DNA of 64,000 nt. Source: Burkholderia cenocepacia. Its GTDB lineage: Bacteria; Pseudomonadota; Gammaproteobacteria; Burkholderiales; Burkholderiaceae. The translations under genes were made by a program, and so were the position numbers. The notes below the pieces were generated by a model, which searched no databases, was not told the DNA's origin, and saw only the letters and a list, made by a program, of their open reading frames with translations. The stretch is from assembly GCF_900446215.1 (NCBI RefSeq), contig NZ_UAQZ01000001.1, forward strand, positions 372,001 to 436,000, in the 5' to 3' direction. Positions 44,433-54,886 of this stretch are shown here, one piece after another (within the stretch, counting starts at the first letter, position 1; every line of letters begins with the position of its first letter).

Positions 44433-44556
44433 CTTCTTGCCCACGCGTGAACCGGGGCAGCACGCCAACCGAACCGGCAGCCCGCTTGCGAATTATCGCG
44501 ACATCAAACGACGCGCAACAACGCAGGCGAGACCGATGCCGCTTCGGCCGGAAAGC

Positions 44557-46176
<1,620 letters not shown>

Positions 46177-46283
46177 GGCTGCGGACGGGATGAAGAGAAT
46201 AAGAAAAGCAGCGCATCGAGCGCTGCGTCAAAAGCATGGACAGCGGCGTCGGGCGGCAGGCGGCACGCGCGACGCATCGCCGG

Positions 46284-46892
46284 TCAATCCTGCATCGGCG
46301 GGCGTTCGTCGAGGGCGACGCCGCCGCCCGACGATGCGCGGGAACCGGACGAGGCCGGCGACGATCCGGCCGGCGCCACGGGGCGGCCGACGACCGGCTC
46401 GACACGCTGCGCGGCAGGCGCCGACGCCGGCGCCATCGCCGGTTCGGCCGGCCGCTGCGCCGGTGCGCGCGCCTCGAGCGCCTGCGCTTTCTCGCGCCGG
46501 CGCACGGCCGATGCGAGCCGCACGCCGCCGAGGCCCAGCACGATCAGCGCGACCCCGGCCACGGCCGACAGCACCCGGCCGGCGGCCGCGAGCGCGGGCC
46601 CGTTGCCGGTGCCGATCGACCACACGACCGTCAGCACGCCGGTCAACCAGTACACATGGCCGACCGAGCGCGCGACGGGTGCCGTGAGGTCACCGTTGAA
46701 CGCCGCATGAAACGCGAGCCACGCGAGCCCGAGCAGCGCGATGCCGAACGCCTGGCCGAGCATCGCCGGCTGGATGTTCGCCAGTTGCAGCGCATTGAAC
46801 AGCGCCTGCCAGGGCGTCAGCACGAACAGCACGCCGAACGCCAGCAGCAGCACGGCGTCGACGATCAGCACGGCTCGCAGCAGCGGTTTCAT
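46284..46892 (-). CDS. Small membrane protein between guaB and guaA
   Basis: This 202-residue protein has about four transmembrane helices in its first 130 residues (AVLIVDAVLLLAFGVLFVL; MLGQAFGIALLGLAWLAFHA; YWLTGVLTVVWSIG; VLSAVAGVALIVLGLGGVRL), then a basic patch and a Pro/Ala-rich, likely disordered cytoplasmic tail of about 70 residues. No known family is recognised with confidence. It lies six bases downstream of guaB, so it is cotranscribed with it. Confidence 0.7.
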   Translation of the reverse strand: MKPLLRAVLIVDAVLLLAFGVLFVLTPWQALFNALQLANIQPAMLGQAFGIALLGLAWLAFHAAFNGDLTAPVARSVGHVYWLTGVLTVVWSIGTGNGPALAAAGRVLSAVAGVALIVLGLGGVRLASAVRRREKAQALEARAPAQRPAEPAMAPASAPAAQRVEPVVGRPVAPAGSSPASSGSRASSGGGVALDERPPMQD

Positions 46893-46898
46893 CGGCGC

Positions 46899-48359
46899 TC
46901 AGTCCACGTGGTAGTTCGGCGCTTCCTTCGTGATCTGCACGTCGTGCACGTGCGACTCGCGCATGCCCGCCGCGGTGATCTGGACGAATTCGGCCTTCTC
47001 GTGCAGCTCGTCGATCGTCTTGCAACCGCAGTAGCCCATGCTCGCGCGCACGCCGCCGACCAGCTGGAACAGGATCGCGTTGACCGAACCCTTGTACGCG
47101 ACGCGGCCTTCGATGCCTTCCGGCACGAGCTTGTCGATGTTCGCCGAATTGTCCTGGAAGTAGCGGTCAGCCGCGCCGTCCTTCATCGCACCGACCGAAC
47201 CCATGCCGCGGTACGACTTGTACTGGCGGCCCTGGTACAGGAACACGTCGCCCGGCGCCTCTTCGGTGCCCGCGAACATGCTGCCCATCATCACCGCATT
47301 CGCGCCGGCCGCGAGGGCCTTCGACACGTCGCCCGAGAAGCGCACGCCGCCGTCGGCGATGCACGGCACGCCGGTACCCTTCAGCGCTTCCGCGACGTTC
47401 GCGATCGCGCTGATCTGCGGCACGCCGACACCCGCGACGATCCGCGTCGTGCAGATCGAACCCGGGCCGATACCGACCTTGACCGCGTCCGCGCCGTATT
47501 CGACCAGCGCCTTCGCGGCGGCGGCCGTCGCGATGTTGCCGCCGATCACCTCGACGTGCGGGAAGTTCTGCTTGACCCAGCGCACGCGCTCGAGCACGCC
47601 CTTGCTGTGGCCGTGCGCGGTATCGACGACGATCACGTCGACACCGGCCTGCACCAGCAGCTCGACACGCTCTTCGTTGTCCGGACCGACGCCGACCGCC
47701 GCGCCTGCGCGCAGCTTGCCGTGTTCGTCCTTGCACGCGTCCGGGTGTTCGGTCTGCTTCGTGATGTCCTTGACGGTCATCAGGCCGCGCAGTTCGAACG
47801 CGTCGTTGACGACCAGCACGCGCTCGAGGCGGTGGCTGTGCATCAGCGCCTTCGCTTCGGCGAGCGGCGTGCCTTCCTTGACCGTGACGAGGCGCTCGCG
47901 CGGCGTCATGATCGACTTGACCGGCTCGTCGAGGCGCGTTTCGAAACGCAGGTCGCGGTTCGTGACGATGCCGACCAGTTGCGGGCCTTCGACGACCGGG
48001 AAGCCCGAGATGCCATGCTGGCGCGACAGCGCGATCACGTCGCGCACCTTCATTTGCGGCGGCACCGTGATCGGGTCGCGGACGACGCCCGACTCGAAAC
48101 GCTTGACCTTCGCGACTTCGCGGGCCTGTTCGGCCGGCGTGAGATTCTTGTGGACGATACCGACGCCACCCTGCTGCGCCATCGCGATCGCGAGGCGACC
48201 TTCGGTGACCGTGTCCATCGCGGCGGACACGAGCGGCATGTTCAGGGAGATGTTGCGGGTCAGCTTGGTCTTGAGGCTGGTGTCGCGCGGGAGAACGTCG
48301 GAGAAGGCGGGAACGAGGAGCACGTCATCGAAAGTGAGTGCTTTTTGGATCAGACGCAT
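46899..48359 (-). CDS. guaB: IMP dehydrogenase
   Basis: GuaB oxidises IMP to XMP, the committed step to guanine nucleotides. The 486-residue protein shows [18 protein letters not shown] at the N-terminus, two CBS domains (about 95-200), the catalytic loop [17 protein letters not shown] with the nucleophilic Cys, the flap region [10 protein letters not shown], and the C-terminal YCGCKTID. All are intact. It is followed by the small membrane-protein gene and then guaA, forming the guanine biosynthesis operon. Confidence 0.98.
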   Translation of the reverse strand: MRLIQKALTFDDVLLVPAFSDVLPRDTSLKTKLTRNISLNMPLVSAAMDTVTEGRLAIAMAQQGGVGIVHKNLTPAEQAREVAKVKRFESGVVRDPITVPPQMKVRDVIALSRQHGISGFPVVEGPQLVGIVTNRDLRFETRLDEPVKSIMTPRERLVTVKEGTPLAEAKALMHSHRLERVLVVNDAFELRGLMTVKDITKQTEHPDACKDEHGKLRAGAAVGVGPDNEERVELLVQAGVDVIVVDTAHGHSKGVLERVRWVKQNFPHVEVIGGNIATAAAAKALVEYGADAVKVGIGPGSICTTRIVAGVGVPQISAIANVAEALKGTGVPCIADGGVRFSGDVSKALAAGANAVMMGSMFAGTEEAPGDVFLYQGRQYKSYRGMGSVGAMKDGAADRYFQDNSANIDKLVPEGIEGRVAYKGSVNAILFQLVGGVRASMGYCGCKTIDELHEKAEFVQITAAGMRESHVHDVQITKEAPNYHVD

Positions 48360-48410
48360 GGCAAATCCTATGGGCGCAAAAGCGAATTATACGCGAAGCG
48401 CCGCGAATTT

Positions 48411-48530
48411 TCACAACACGAACAACGGCTTAGCCGGTTTCGGCCGTTCGGGGGCCGAATCGTTCGGATCGCCGTTCGGTTCGTTTTCGATCGCCTTTCG
48501 TTTCACCGCCGCATCGCGCCATTCGCGCAA
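48411..48530 (-). pseudogene. Possible 3' remnant of a small gene upstream of guaB
   Basis: A minus-strand frame ending at 48411 encodes about 39 residues that look protein-like (REWRDAAVKRKAIENEPNGD, then a PERPKPAKPLFVL end). The frame further upstream (to 48659) becomes Arg/Gly/Pro-rich and looks noncoding. No start with a ribosome site is visible at the transition. This could be the retained end of a gene whose 5' part was replaced by the accessory block. A short real gene or chance frame is equally possible. Confidence 0.3.
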
Positions 48531-48639
48531 CCGGCCGCCGGGCGGCGAGTGTCCGTGTCGCGGCGGGGCCACACGGCCGCGACGGCGGCGGCCGCGCGCA
48601 CGGCCCGGCGCCCCGCCGAAGCGGCTTGCCTGCCCTGCC

Positions 48640-49497
48640 TCACGCCAGCCCGGCCGCACGGGCGATCATCGCCATGCCGCCCGCCACCACCCCGCAACCG
48701 ACGATCCGCGCGACGCGCCCGCCGATCGACGCAGCGCGTTCGGCGGCGATTGCGACCGTCACGACGGCCATCACGCGCAGATCCATCATGCCGGCCGCCA
48801 GCGCGACGGCCATCAGGTTCCCGCAACACGCGCCGCACCGGATCGCGGCGCGCACGCCGTACCGCCACGCCGTGACGACCGCCACCCGCGACGGGTGCAC
48901 GCCATGTGCCGCCGCGTGCCGGCAACCCGCCAGCCGGCGCGCCTTCCACGCGGAGAATTGCAACGCACCCGCGGCCAGCACGACGACGCCCGCCGCGACC
49001 GGCATCGCACGGGCAAGCGCCGGCAGCCGAACGGCGGCCGTCGTCAGCACCGCGCCGGCCGGAAACACGAGTGCCCCGAGCGCCATCCAGACCGAGAAAT
49101 ACCCCGCGCCCGCGACGACGACGAGCCAGGCCGACCGCGCCGCCGCCGCCGGACCGATGCGCTGGCGGTAGCACCAGAGCATCGGCGCGAGCACGGGCAG
49201 CATCATCGTCACCGTCATCGCGCCCCACATTCCGGCGAACGCCGCGAATGCGCGCCCGGCGCTCTGGCCGCACGGCCGCAACCAGGCGGCCGAGGCCATC
49301 CAGCCGCCGGTCATCGGCTCGCCGCCCATCGCCGCCATCGACGTGTGCTGGGCCAGCGTCGCCGCCGCGGCGACCGCGAACACGGCCGCGACCGCCGCGC
49401 CGAATGCGCGCGGATCGGCGGCCGCCTCACCGGTGGTCGTTCGTATCATCGCGCGCGCCCGTCCGTGGCCGGCCCGCTCAGCCGCGCGCGTACTCAT
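48640..49497 (-). CDS. DUF2182 predicted metal-binding membrane protein
   Basis: This 285-residue protein has about seven transmembrane helices. DUF2182 features are visible: the TVTMMLPVLAPMLWCYRQR segment and the RCGACCGNLMAVALAAGMM motif with paired cysteines thought to bind metal. Function is not established. I took the ATG at 49497, which overlaps the DUF899 gene's end by 20 bases; an ATG at 49449 would avoid the overlap. Cotranscription with the upstream DUF899 gene is likely. Confidence 0.75.
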   Translation of the reverse strand: MSTRAAERAGHGRARAMIRTTTGEAAADPRAFGAAVAAVFAVAAAATLAQHTSMAAMGGEPMTGGWMASAAWLRPCGQSAGRAFAAFAGMWGAMTVTMMLPVLAPMLWCYRQRIGPAAAARSAWLVVVAGAGYFSVWMALGALVFPAGAVLTTAAVRLPALARAMPVAAGVVVLAAGALQFSAWKARRLAGCRHAAAHGVHPSRVAVVTAWRYGVRAAIRCGACCGNLMAVALAAGMMDLRVMAVVTVAIAAERAASIGGRVARIVGCGVVAGGMAMIARAAGLA

Positions 49498-50242
49498 CGT
49501 GACGACGCCACCACGGGCCGGCCTCGTTGCGTCCGCGCGGCGCGCGGTCGAGCCACTGGTACATCCCCCACAGCCCGTCGAGGCCGCGCGCGTAGGTCGA
49601 ATACGTGTGATAGATCGCGCCATCCTCGCGCACGAACGCGCTCATCCCCGGCCGGTCGAGCGAATACGTGACCGCGTCGGTGCCGCACGTGGCCGCGAAC
49701 TGCACGACGGGCGCCGGCGGCGGATCCATGTCCATCGCGTGACCGGCCCGCGCGTAGTTGTATTCGACGTCGCCCGCGCGCTGCTGCGTTTCGGTGAACG
49801 ACACGTTGAAGTCGAAGTTGAAATCGCTGCCGACCGACGACGCCCACGGGAACGTCCACCCCATCCGCTGCCGGTACGCGAGCAGTTTCGCGAGCGGCGC
49901 GCGCGACACGGCCGCGAGCGTCACGTCGTGGTGCGCCAGATGCACGGCGAAGCCGTCGAAGCCGTCGGCGAGCGCCGAGCACGACGGGCAGCCGGCCTTG
50001 TAGTCGGGGCCGAACATGAAGTGATAGACCAGCAGTTGCGAACGGCCGCGAAACAGGTCGTCGAGCGTCGCCTGCCCTGCCTCGGTATCGAACCGGTAAG
50101 TCTTGTCGACGCGCACCCACGGCAGCGCCTGGCGCCGCCGCGCGAGTTCGTCGCTTTGCCGCGTCAGCGCCTTTTCCGCGTCGAGCAGCGCGCGGCGTTC
50201 GACCAGCCATTCGTCGCGGGTTCCGGTGAGATGGGTCGTCAT
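49478..50242 (-). CDS. DUF899 thioredoxin-like protein
   Basis: This 254-residue cytosolic protein matches DUF899 (predicted thioredoxin-fold dithiol-disulfide isomerase-like). Family motifs are WVRVDKTYRFDTEAG, LLVYHFMFGPDYKAGCPSCS with a CPSC site, VSRAPLAKLLAYRQRMGW and YHTYSTYARGLDGLWGMYQ. GGAGGAA precedes the ATG. It overlaps the DUF2182 gene and is divergent from the broken regulator gene by 114 bases, so that regulator probably controlled it. Confidence 0.88.
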   Translation of the reverse strand: MTTHLTGTRDEWLVERRALLDAEKALTRQSDELARRRQALPWVRVDKTYRFDTEAGQATLDDLFRGRSQLLVYHFMFGPDYKAGCPSCSALADGFDGFAVHLAHHDVTLAAVSRAPLAKLLAYRQRMGWTFPWASSVGSDFNFDFNVSFTETQQRAGDVEYNYARAGHAMDMDPPPAPVVQFAATCGTDAVTYSLDRPGMSAFVREDGAIYHTYSTYARGLDGLWGMYQWLDRAPRGRNEAGPWWRRHDEYARG

Positions 50243-50356
50243 TGCGGGTTCCTCCTTCCGATGGGTATCCGGGCACGGCGTACGGGGCCGTGTGCGTGGT
50301 GCTAGATTAGTGCCGGGCATCGGACCGGAGGGAGTGACAACTGTGTCGGGATTCGG

Positions 50357-51575
50357 ATGGATTCGCTGATCACGGCGGCCGCGCGCGCGCTCGCGGCCGG
50401 TGACGCGCTCGGTGCGCTGAACCGCGTCGCGCTGCGCGACGATGCGCCGGCGCTCGCACTGCGCGGGATCGCGCTCGCGCAGCTCGGCGATTTCGAACGC
50501 GCGCGCGCTCGTCCGCGGCGCCGCGCGTGCGTTCGGTGCGAAGGAAGCGGTTGCACGGGCGCGCTGCGTCGTCGCGGAAGCCGACATCGCGCTCGCGTCG
50601 CGCGACCTGCGCTGGCCGACGCGTGCGCTCGAGGCGGCCTGCGCGACGCTCGACGCACACGGCGACCGCGCGAACGCCGCGCATGCCCGCTATCTCGGGG
50701 TACGCCGGTTGCTGCTGATCGGCCATCTGGACGAGGCCGAGCAGCTGCTGGCGCATCTCGATCCCGCACCGCTGCCGCCCGCGTCGCGCGCCGCCCATGA
50801 ATTGATCGCGGCCGGCATCGCGATGCGCCGCATCCGCACGCACGCAGCCCGTGCGGCGCTTGCCCGTGCCCGCGCGGCCGCCCGCGCCGCCGGCATTGCC
50901 GCGCTGACGGCCGAGGTCGACACCGCGGCGCGCGTGCTCGACGCACCGGCCGCCCGGCTCATCGCACGCGGCACGTCGCGGCTCGTGCCGCTCGACGAAG
51001 TGGAGACGCTGTTCGAATCGAATGCGCTCGTCGTCGACGCGTGCCGCCACACGGTGCGCGATGCGCGCACGACCGTGTCGCTCGCGCGCCGCCCGGTGCT
51101 GTTCGTGCTCGCCCGTGCGCTCGGCGAGGCGTGGCCGGCCGACGTGTCGAGAAACGCGCTCGTCGCCGCCGCGTTCCGCGCGAAACAGGCGGACGAATCG
51201 CATCGCGCGCGGCTGCGCGTCGAGATCGGCCGGCTGCGGGCGGTGCTGCGCCCGCTCGCGAACGTCGTCGCGACGCCGCGCGGCTTCGCGCTCGAACCGC
51301 TCGGCGTGCGCGAAACCGTCGTCCTCGCGCGCCCGGTCGACGATCGCCATGCGGCCGTGCTCGCGCTCCTCGCCGACGGCGAAGCGTGGTCGAGTTCCGC
51401 GCTGGCGCTTGCGCTCGGCGCCAGCCAGCGCACGGTGCAGCGCGCGCTCGATTCGCTCGCGGAAACCGGCAAGGTCCAGGCGCTCGGCCGCGCACGCGCG
51501 CGCCGCTGGCTGACGCCGCCGCTGCCCGGATTCGCGACGACCTTGTTACTCCCGGTTGCGCTGCCGGGAGATTAG
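50357..51575 (+). pseudogene. HTH transcriptional regulator split by a frameshift in a CG run
   Basis: The first about 50 codons (MDSLITAAARALAAGDALGA to LAQLGDFERARA) are in one frame; the rest, from LVRGAARAFGAKEAVARA to the stop at 51575, is in another. The join falls in a CG-dinucleotide run at 50498-50508 (five CG units plus C). Loss of two bases, or gain of four, would restore one frame of about 406 residues. The C-terminus carries a winged-HTH-like segment (WSSSALALALGASQRTVQRA) after a TPR-like helical region and an OmpR-like segment (LARRPVLFVLARAL). It is divergent from the DUF899 gene. A sequencing error or a phase-variable state could explain the break. Confidence 0.75.
50498..50508. 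repeat. CG dinucleotide tract at the frameshift
   Basis: Five CG units followed by C, inside the codons for ERARA of the regulator. Slippage by one unit (2 bp) or two units (4 bp) changes the frame, which makes it a candidate contingency locus. Confidence 0.7.
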
Positions 51576-51606
51576 GATGGCCGCATCGAACGACGAGGTG
51601 ACGAAC

Positions 51607-52293
51607 ATGAAACGCTCCACTGCAGACATCCTTCACGAGTACGGTCCGTTTCCGGGCGTCGACGGCGTGCACGGCGTCACGTTCGACGGGCAGCACGTGT
51701 GGTACGCGTCCGGCGACAAGCTGAACGCGCTCGACCCCGAGCGCGGCACGACGGTCCGTTCGCTCGACGTCGCCGCGCACGCGGGCACCGCGTTCGACGG
51801 TCGCCACCTGTTCCAGATCGTCGAGGACCGCATCGAGAAGATCGACCCCGAATCGGGTCGCGTGCTCGCGACGATCCCGGCGCCCGGCGGCGGCGCCGAT
51901 TCGGGGCTCGCGTGGGCGGAAGGCACGCTGTGGGTCGGCCAGTACCGCGAACGCAAGATTCATCAGGTGGATCCGCAATCGGGCGCCGTGCTGCGCACGA
52001 TCGAATCGAACCGCTTCGTCACCGGCGTGACGTGGGTCGACGGCGAGCTGTGGCATGGCACGTGGGAAGGCGACCAGAGCGACCTGCGGCGCATCGACCC
52101 GCGCACGGGCCAGGTGCTCGAGCAGATCGACATGCCGGCCGGCGTCGGCGTCTCGGGGCTCGAATCCGACGGTCACGACCGCTTCTACTGCGGCGGCGGC
52201 AACAGCGGCAAGCTGCGCGCCGTGCGCCGCCCGGCGCGCACGCATGCCGACGGCGACGGCACGGCGGCGACACCCGATCCGGCAGACGGCTGA
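51607..52293 (+). CDS. YncE/Vgb-like beta-propeller protein
   Basis: This 228-residue protein has repeated strand units typical of beta-propellers (VHGVTFDGQHVWYASGDKL; GTAFDGRHLFQIVEDRIEKI; GLAWAEGTLWVGQYRERKIH; GVTWVDGELWHGTWEGD). It resembles YncE-like and glutamine-cyclotransferase-like folds. No signal peptide is present and the five or so blades suggest a small propeller. Function unknown. It starts 31 bases after the broken regulator and probably shares its transcript; GAGGTGACG is the ribosome site. Confidence 0.72.
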   Translation: MKRSTADILHEYGPFPGVDGVHGVTFDGQHVWYASGDKLNALDPERGTTVRSLDVAAHAGTAFDGRHLFQIVEDRIEKIDPESGRVLATIPAPGGGADSGLAWAEGTLWVGQYRERKIHQVDPQSGAVLRTIESNRFVTGVTWVDGELWHGTWEGDQSDLRRIDPRTGQVLEQIDMPAGVGVSGLESDGHDRFYCGGGNSGKLRAVRRPARTHADGDGTAATPDPADG

Positions 52294-52414
52294 TCCACCG
52301 CGCGCCCACGCTGCCAGGACGCGCCGCCCTGCGCCGAGTGCAGGAATGAACAAGACGCCGCCGCGACGGCATCGCTAAGATGCGCGCACGTCAATCATTT
52401 GTTCGGAGCGGTCG

Positions 52415-53380
52415 ATGCAGCGCGGCGTGGTGTACGGTGTCCTGGCAGGCGCCCTGTGGGGCATGGTGTTTCTCGTGCCGCGGCTGCTGACCGATTTTTC
52501 GCCGCTGCTGCTGAGCGCCGGCCGCTATACGATGTACGGACTCGTGTCGCTCGCGGCCGCGTTGCCGGCCGCCCGCTCGCTGCTCGCGCGGCTGACCCGC
52601 GAGGATCTCGTCGCACTGGTGAAGCTCGCCGTCGTCGGCAACGTCGCGTATTACATGCTGCTGTCCGGCGCCGTGCACCTGATCGGCATCGCGCCCAGCT
52701 CCCTGATCGTCGGCGTACTGCCCGTGACCGTCACGCTCGCGGGCCTCGGCGACCACGGCGCCGTGCCGCTGCGGCGGCTCGCCGCCCCGCTCGCGCTGGT
52801 GATCGCGGGCATCGTCTGCATCAACGTCGACCTGTTCACGTCCGAAGCCGCGCACGCCACGACGCTCGCCCAGAAGCTCGCGGGCATCGCCTGCGCGGCG
52901 GGCGCGCTCGCGAGCTGGACCTGGTATGCGGTGGCGAACGCGCGCTACCTGCAGCGCCATCATCGCTTCGGCGGCAACGAATGGTCGGTGCTGTGGGGTG
53001 TCGTGACGGGTTTGATCGGCGGGCTCTGCTGGCTCGCGATCCTCGCAGTGCCCGCCGGCACGGTGCAGGCGGCCGTCCCGGCATCGCGCTGGCAATTGTT
53101 CTGGCTGCTGAATCTCGTGCTCGCGATCGGCGCGTCGTGGCTCGGCAACGGGCTGTGGAATGCCGCGTCGAAGCGGCTGCCGCTCACGCTGTCGGGCCAG
53201 TTGATCGTGTTCGAAACCGTGTTCGCGATGCTGTACGCGTTCGTGTACGACCAGCGGATGCCGCACGCGCTCGAGATCGCCGCGCTCGTACTGCTGCTCG
53301 CCGGCGTGTACGGCTCGGTGCGACGGCACGGCGACACGCCGGGCAGCGCATCGACAAATGCAAACGCCGCGGCGCACTGA
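52415..53380 (+). CDS. EamA/DMT-family transporter
   Basis: This 321-residue protein has ten predicted helices in two EamA halves (GVLAGALWGMVFLVPRLLTD at the start; SGQLIVFETVFAMLYAFVYD in the second half). Members export or import amino acids and other metabolites; the substrate is unknown. The stop codon lies in the loop of a 14-bp hairpin (53362-53394), so the terminator stem includes the last codons. Confidence 0.88.
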   Translation: MQRGVVYGVLAGALWGMVFLVPRLLTDFSPLLLSAGRYTMYGLVSLAAALPAARSLLARLTREDLVALVKLAVVGNVAYYMLLSGAVHLIGIAPSSLIVGVLPVTVTLAGLGDHGAVPLRRLAAPLALVIAGIVCINVDLFTSEAAHATTLAQKLAGIACAAGALASWTWYAVANARYLQRHHRFGGNEWSVLWGVVTGLIGGLCWLAILAVPAGTVQAAVPASRWQLFWLLNLVLAIGASWLGNGLWNAASKRLPLTLSGQLIVFETVFAMLYAFVYDQRMPHALEIAALVLLLAGVYGSVRRHGDTPGSASTNANAAAH

Positions 53381-53394
53381 GCGCCGCGGCGTTT
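53362..53394. terminator. 14-bp hairpin overlapping the EamA gene stop codon
   Basis: AAACGCCGCGGCGC and GCGCCGCGGCGTTT pair perfectly around an ACTGA loop that contains the TGA stop of the EamA gene. Short TTT/AAA tails on both strands suit a bidirectional terminator between this gene and rnfH. Confidence 0.8.
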
Positions 53395-53422
53395 GATCAG
53401 ACCAATCCGAGCGAACCGCGCG

Positions 53423-53746
53423 TCAGCGCGCGTCCTTGTGCATCCACTTGCGGCCCTCGATCGAGCCGGCGCGGCGGGATTTGTCGACGCGCCGCTGGCG
53501 CGCGAGCTTCGGATCGACGATCAGCGGGCGGTAGATCTCGACGCGATCGTGATCGACGAGCGGCGCATCGAGCGGCGCGAGCTTGCCGTAGACACCCGTC
53601 TTCGCGTGCGCGAGATCGATCTCCGGATGCAGCGCGAGCACGCCGCTCGCATCGATGGCCGAGCGCACGGTCGCCCCTTCGGGCAGCGACAGCGGAATCA
53701 GTGTCTGGCGGTCCGGCAGTGCGTAGCAGACTTCGATCGACAGCAT
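53423..53746 (-). CDS. rnfH: RnfH-family ubiquitin-fold protein (UPF0125)
   Basis: This 107-residue beta-grasp protein of the RnfH/UPF0125 family has VCYALPDRQTLIPLSLPEGA, GVYGKLAPLDAPLVDHDRVE and IYRPLIVDPKLARQRRV. It sits four bases downstream of ratA, the near-universal arrangement in gamma- and beta-proteobacteria. The exact function is not settled; the name comes from association with Rnf clusters elsewhere. Confidence 0.92.
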   Translation of the reverse strand: MLSIEVCYALPDRQTLIPLSLPEGATVRSAIDASGVLALHPEIDLAHAKTGVYGKLAPLDAPLVDHDRVEIYRPLIVDPKLARQRRVDKSRRAGSIEGRKWMHKDAR

Positions 53747-53750
53747 CGCG

Positions 53751-54188
53751 TCACCCCTTCCCGTAGCGTTGATCGGCGCGCTTCACGAACGAATCGACGA
53801 ACGTGTTCGCGATGTGGCTGAACACCGGCCCGATGATCTTCTCGAGCAGGATGCTCGAAAACTCGTAGTGCAGCGCGAATTCGATCTTGCACGCATCGGC
53901 ACGCAGCGGGATGAAGCGCCATGAACCCGTGAACTTCTTGAACGGCCCGTCCGCGAACTCCATGTCGATCCGGGTCGGACGCTGCTGCGTGTTGCGCGTC
54001 GCGAAATGCTGCTTGATGCCCTTGAAGTTGATGTCGATGCGCGCTTCCATCCCGCTCTCGTCCTGACGGCGAATCTCGACACCGCCGCACCAGGGCAGGA
54101 AATTGGGGTAGTCGGCCACGTCGGTGACGAGGTCGAACATCTGTTCCGCCGAGTGGCGGATCAATACGGTTTTCTGGACATCTGCCAT
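53751..54188 (-). CDS. ratA: RatA / ubiquinone-binding START-domain protein
   Basis: This 145-residue START/polyketide-cyclase-fold protein has MADVQKTVLIRHSAEQMFDL, VADYPNFLPWCGGVEI and FALHYEFSSILLEKIIGPVF. In E. coli RatA blocks ribosome subunit association and was described as a toxin; homologues (Coq10-like) bind ubiquinone. The gene is divergent from smpB and upstream of rnfH, the conserved smpB-ratA-rnfH layout. Confidence 0.92.
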   Translation of the reverse strand: MADVQKTVLIRHSAEQMFDLVTDVADYPNFLPWCGGVEIRRQDESGMEARIDINFKGIKQHFATRNTQQRPTRIDMEFADGPFKKFTGSWRFIPLRADACKIEFALHYEFSSILLEKIIGPVFSHIANTFVDSFVKRADQRYGKG

Positions 54189-54287
54189 AAATCGCGCGGC
54201 ATCGCTTAAAGTGGGAACGCCAAGCCGGGCGATTCCCGCCCTGCTTTGCTAAAATCGTGATTTTAAACGAGTTGGCCCGATCCTTTC

Positions 54288-54734
54288 ATGAGCATCATCG
54301 ACAACAGGAAAGCGCACTTCGATTATCACATCGAGGAACGCTACGAGGCGGGGCTCGTGCTGGAGGGCTGGGAAGTCAAGGCGCTGCGCGCCGGGCGCGG
54401 CCAGATCAAGGAGGGCTACGTCGTGGTGAAGAACGCCGAGATCTTCCTGATCGGTACCCATATCAGCCCGCTGCCCGAAGCCTCCACGCACATCAAGCCC
54501 GACCCGGTGCGCACGCGCAAGCTGCTGCTGCACCGCGAGGAAATCAAGAAGCTGATCGGCAAGGTCGAGCAGCGCGGCTACACGCTCGTGCCGCTGAACT
54601 TCCACTACAAGGGCGGCCGCGTGAAGTGCGACATCGCGCTCGCGAAGGGCAAGAAGCTGCACGACAAGCGTGAAACCGAGAAGAAACGCGACTGGGAACG
54701 CGAGAAGGCACGCATCATGCGCGCCGGCACCTGA
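54288..54734 (+). CDS. smpB: SsrA-binding protein SmpB
   Basis: SmpB binds tmRNA and brings it to stalled ribosomes for trans-translation. The 148-residue protein has the family body [37 protein letters not shown] and the basic C-terminal tail [19 protein letters not shown] that reaches into the decoding centre. ssrA itself is not in the window. A terminator follows at 54759-54785. Confidence 0.98.
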
Positions 54735-54758
54735 CACACCCCGCGCGCATCGCAAACG

Positions 54759-54785
54759 ACACGGCCCGCTCGAAGCGGGCCGTGT
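54759..54785 (+). terminator. Terminator after smpB
   Basis: ACACGGCCCGCT and AGCGGGCCGTGT form a 12-bp perfect stem with a CGA triloop, then TGCTTTG. The T-run is weak, but the stem is very strong. Confidence 0.7.
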
Positions 54786-54886
54786 TGCTTTGAACTGCCT
54801 GAATCGCGCGGCGGGTCGCCCGGCTGCGCGACGATTCGCCGCACGACGATGCGTGCGCGGCAACCGCGCGCGCATCGATTTCGGGC

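Noticed and set aside
53751..54188. RatA and its neighbour as a toxin-antitoxin system
   Set aside because: The ratA-rnfH pair is a conserved housekeeping neighbourhood. RnfH is not shown to be an antitoxin, and RatA homologues bind ubiquinone, so a toxin-antitoxin reading is not supported by sequence.
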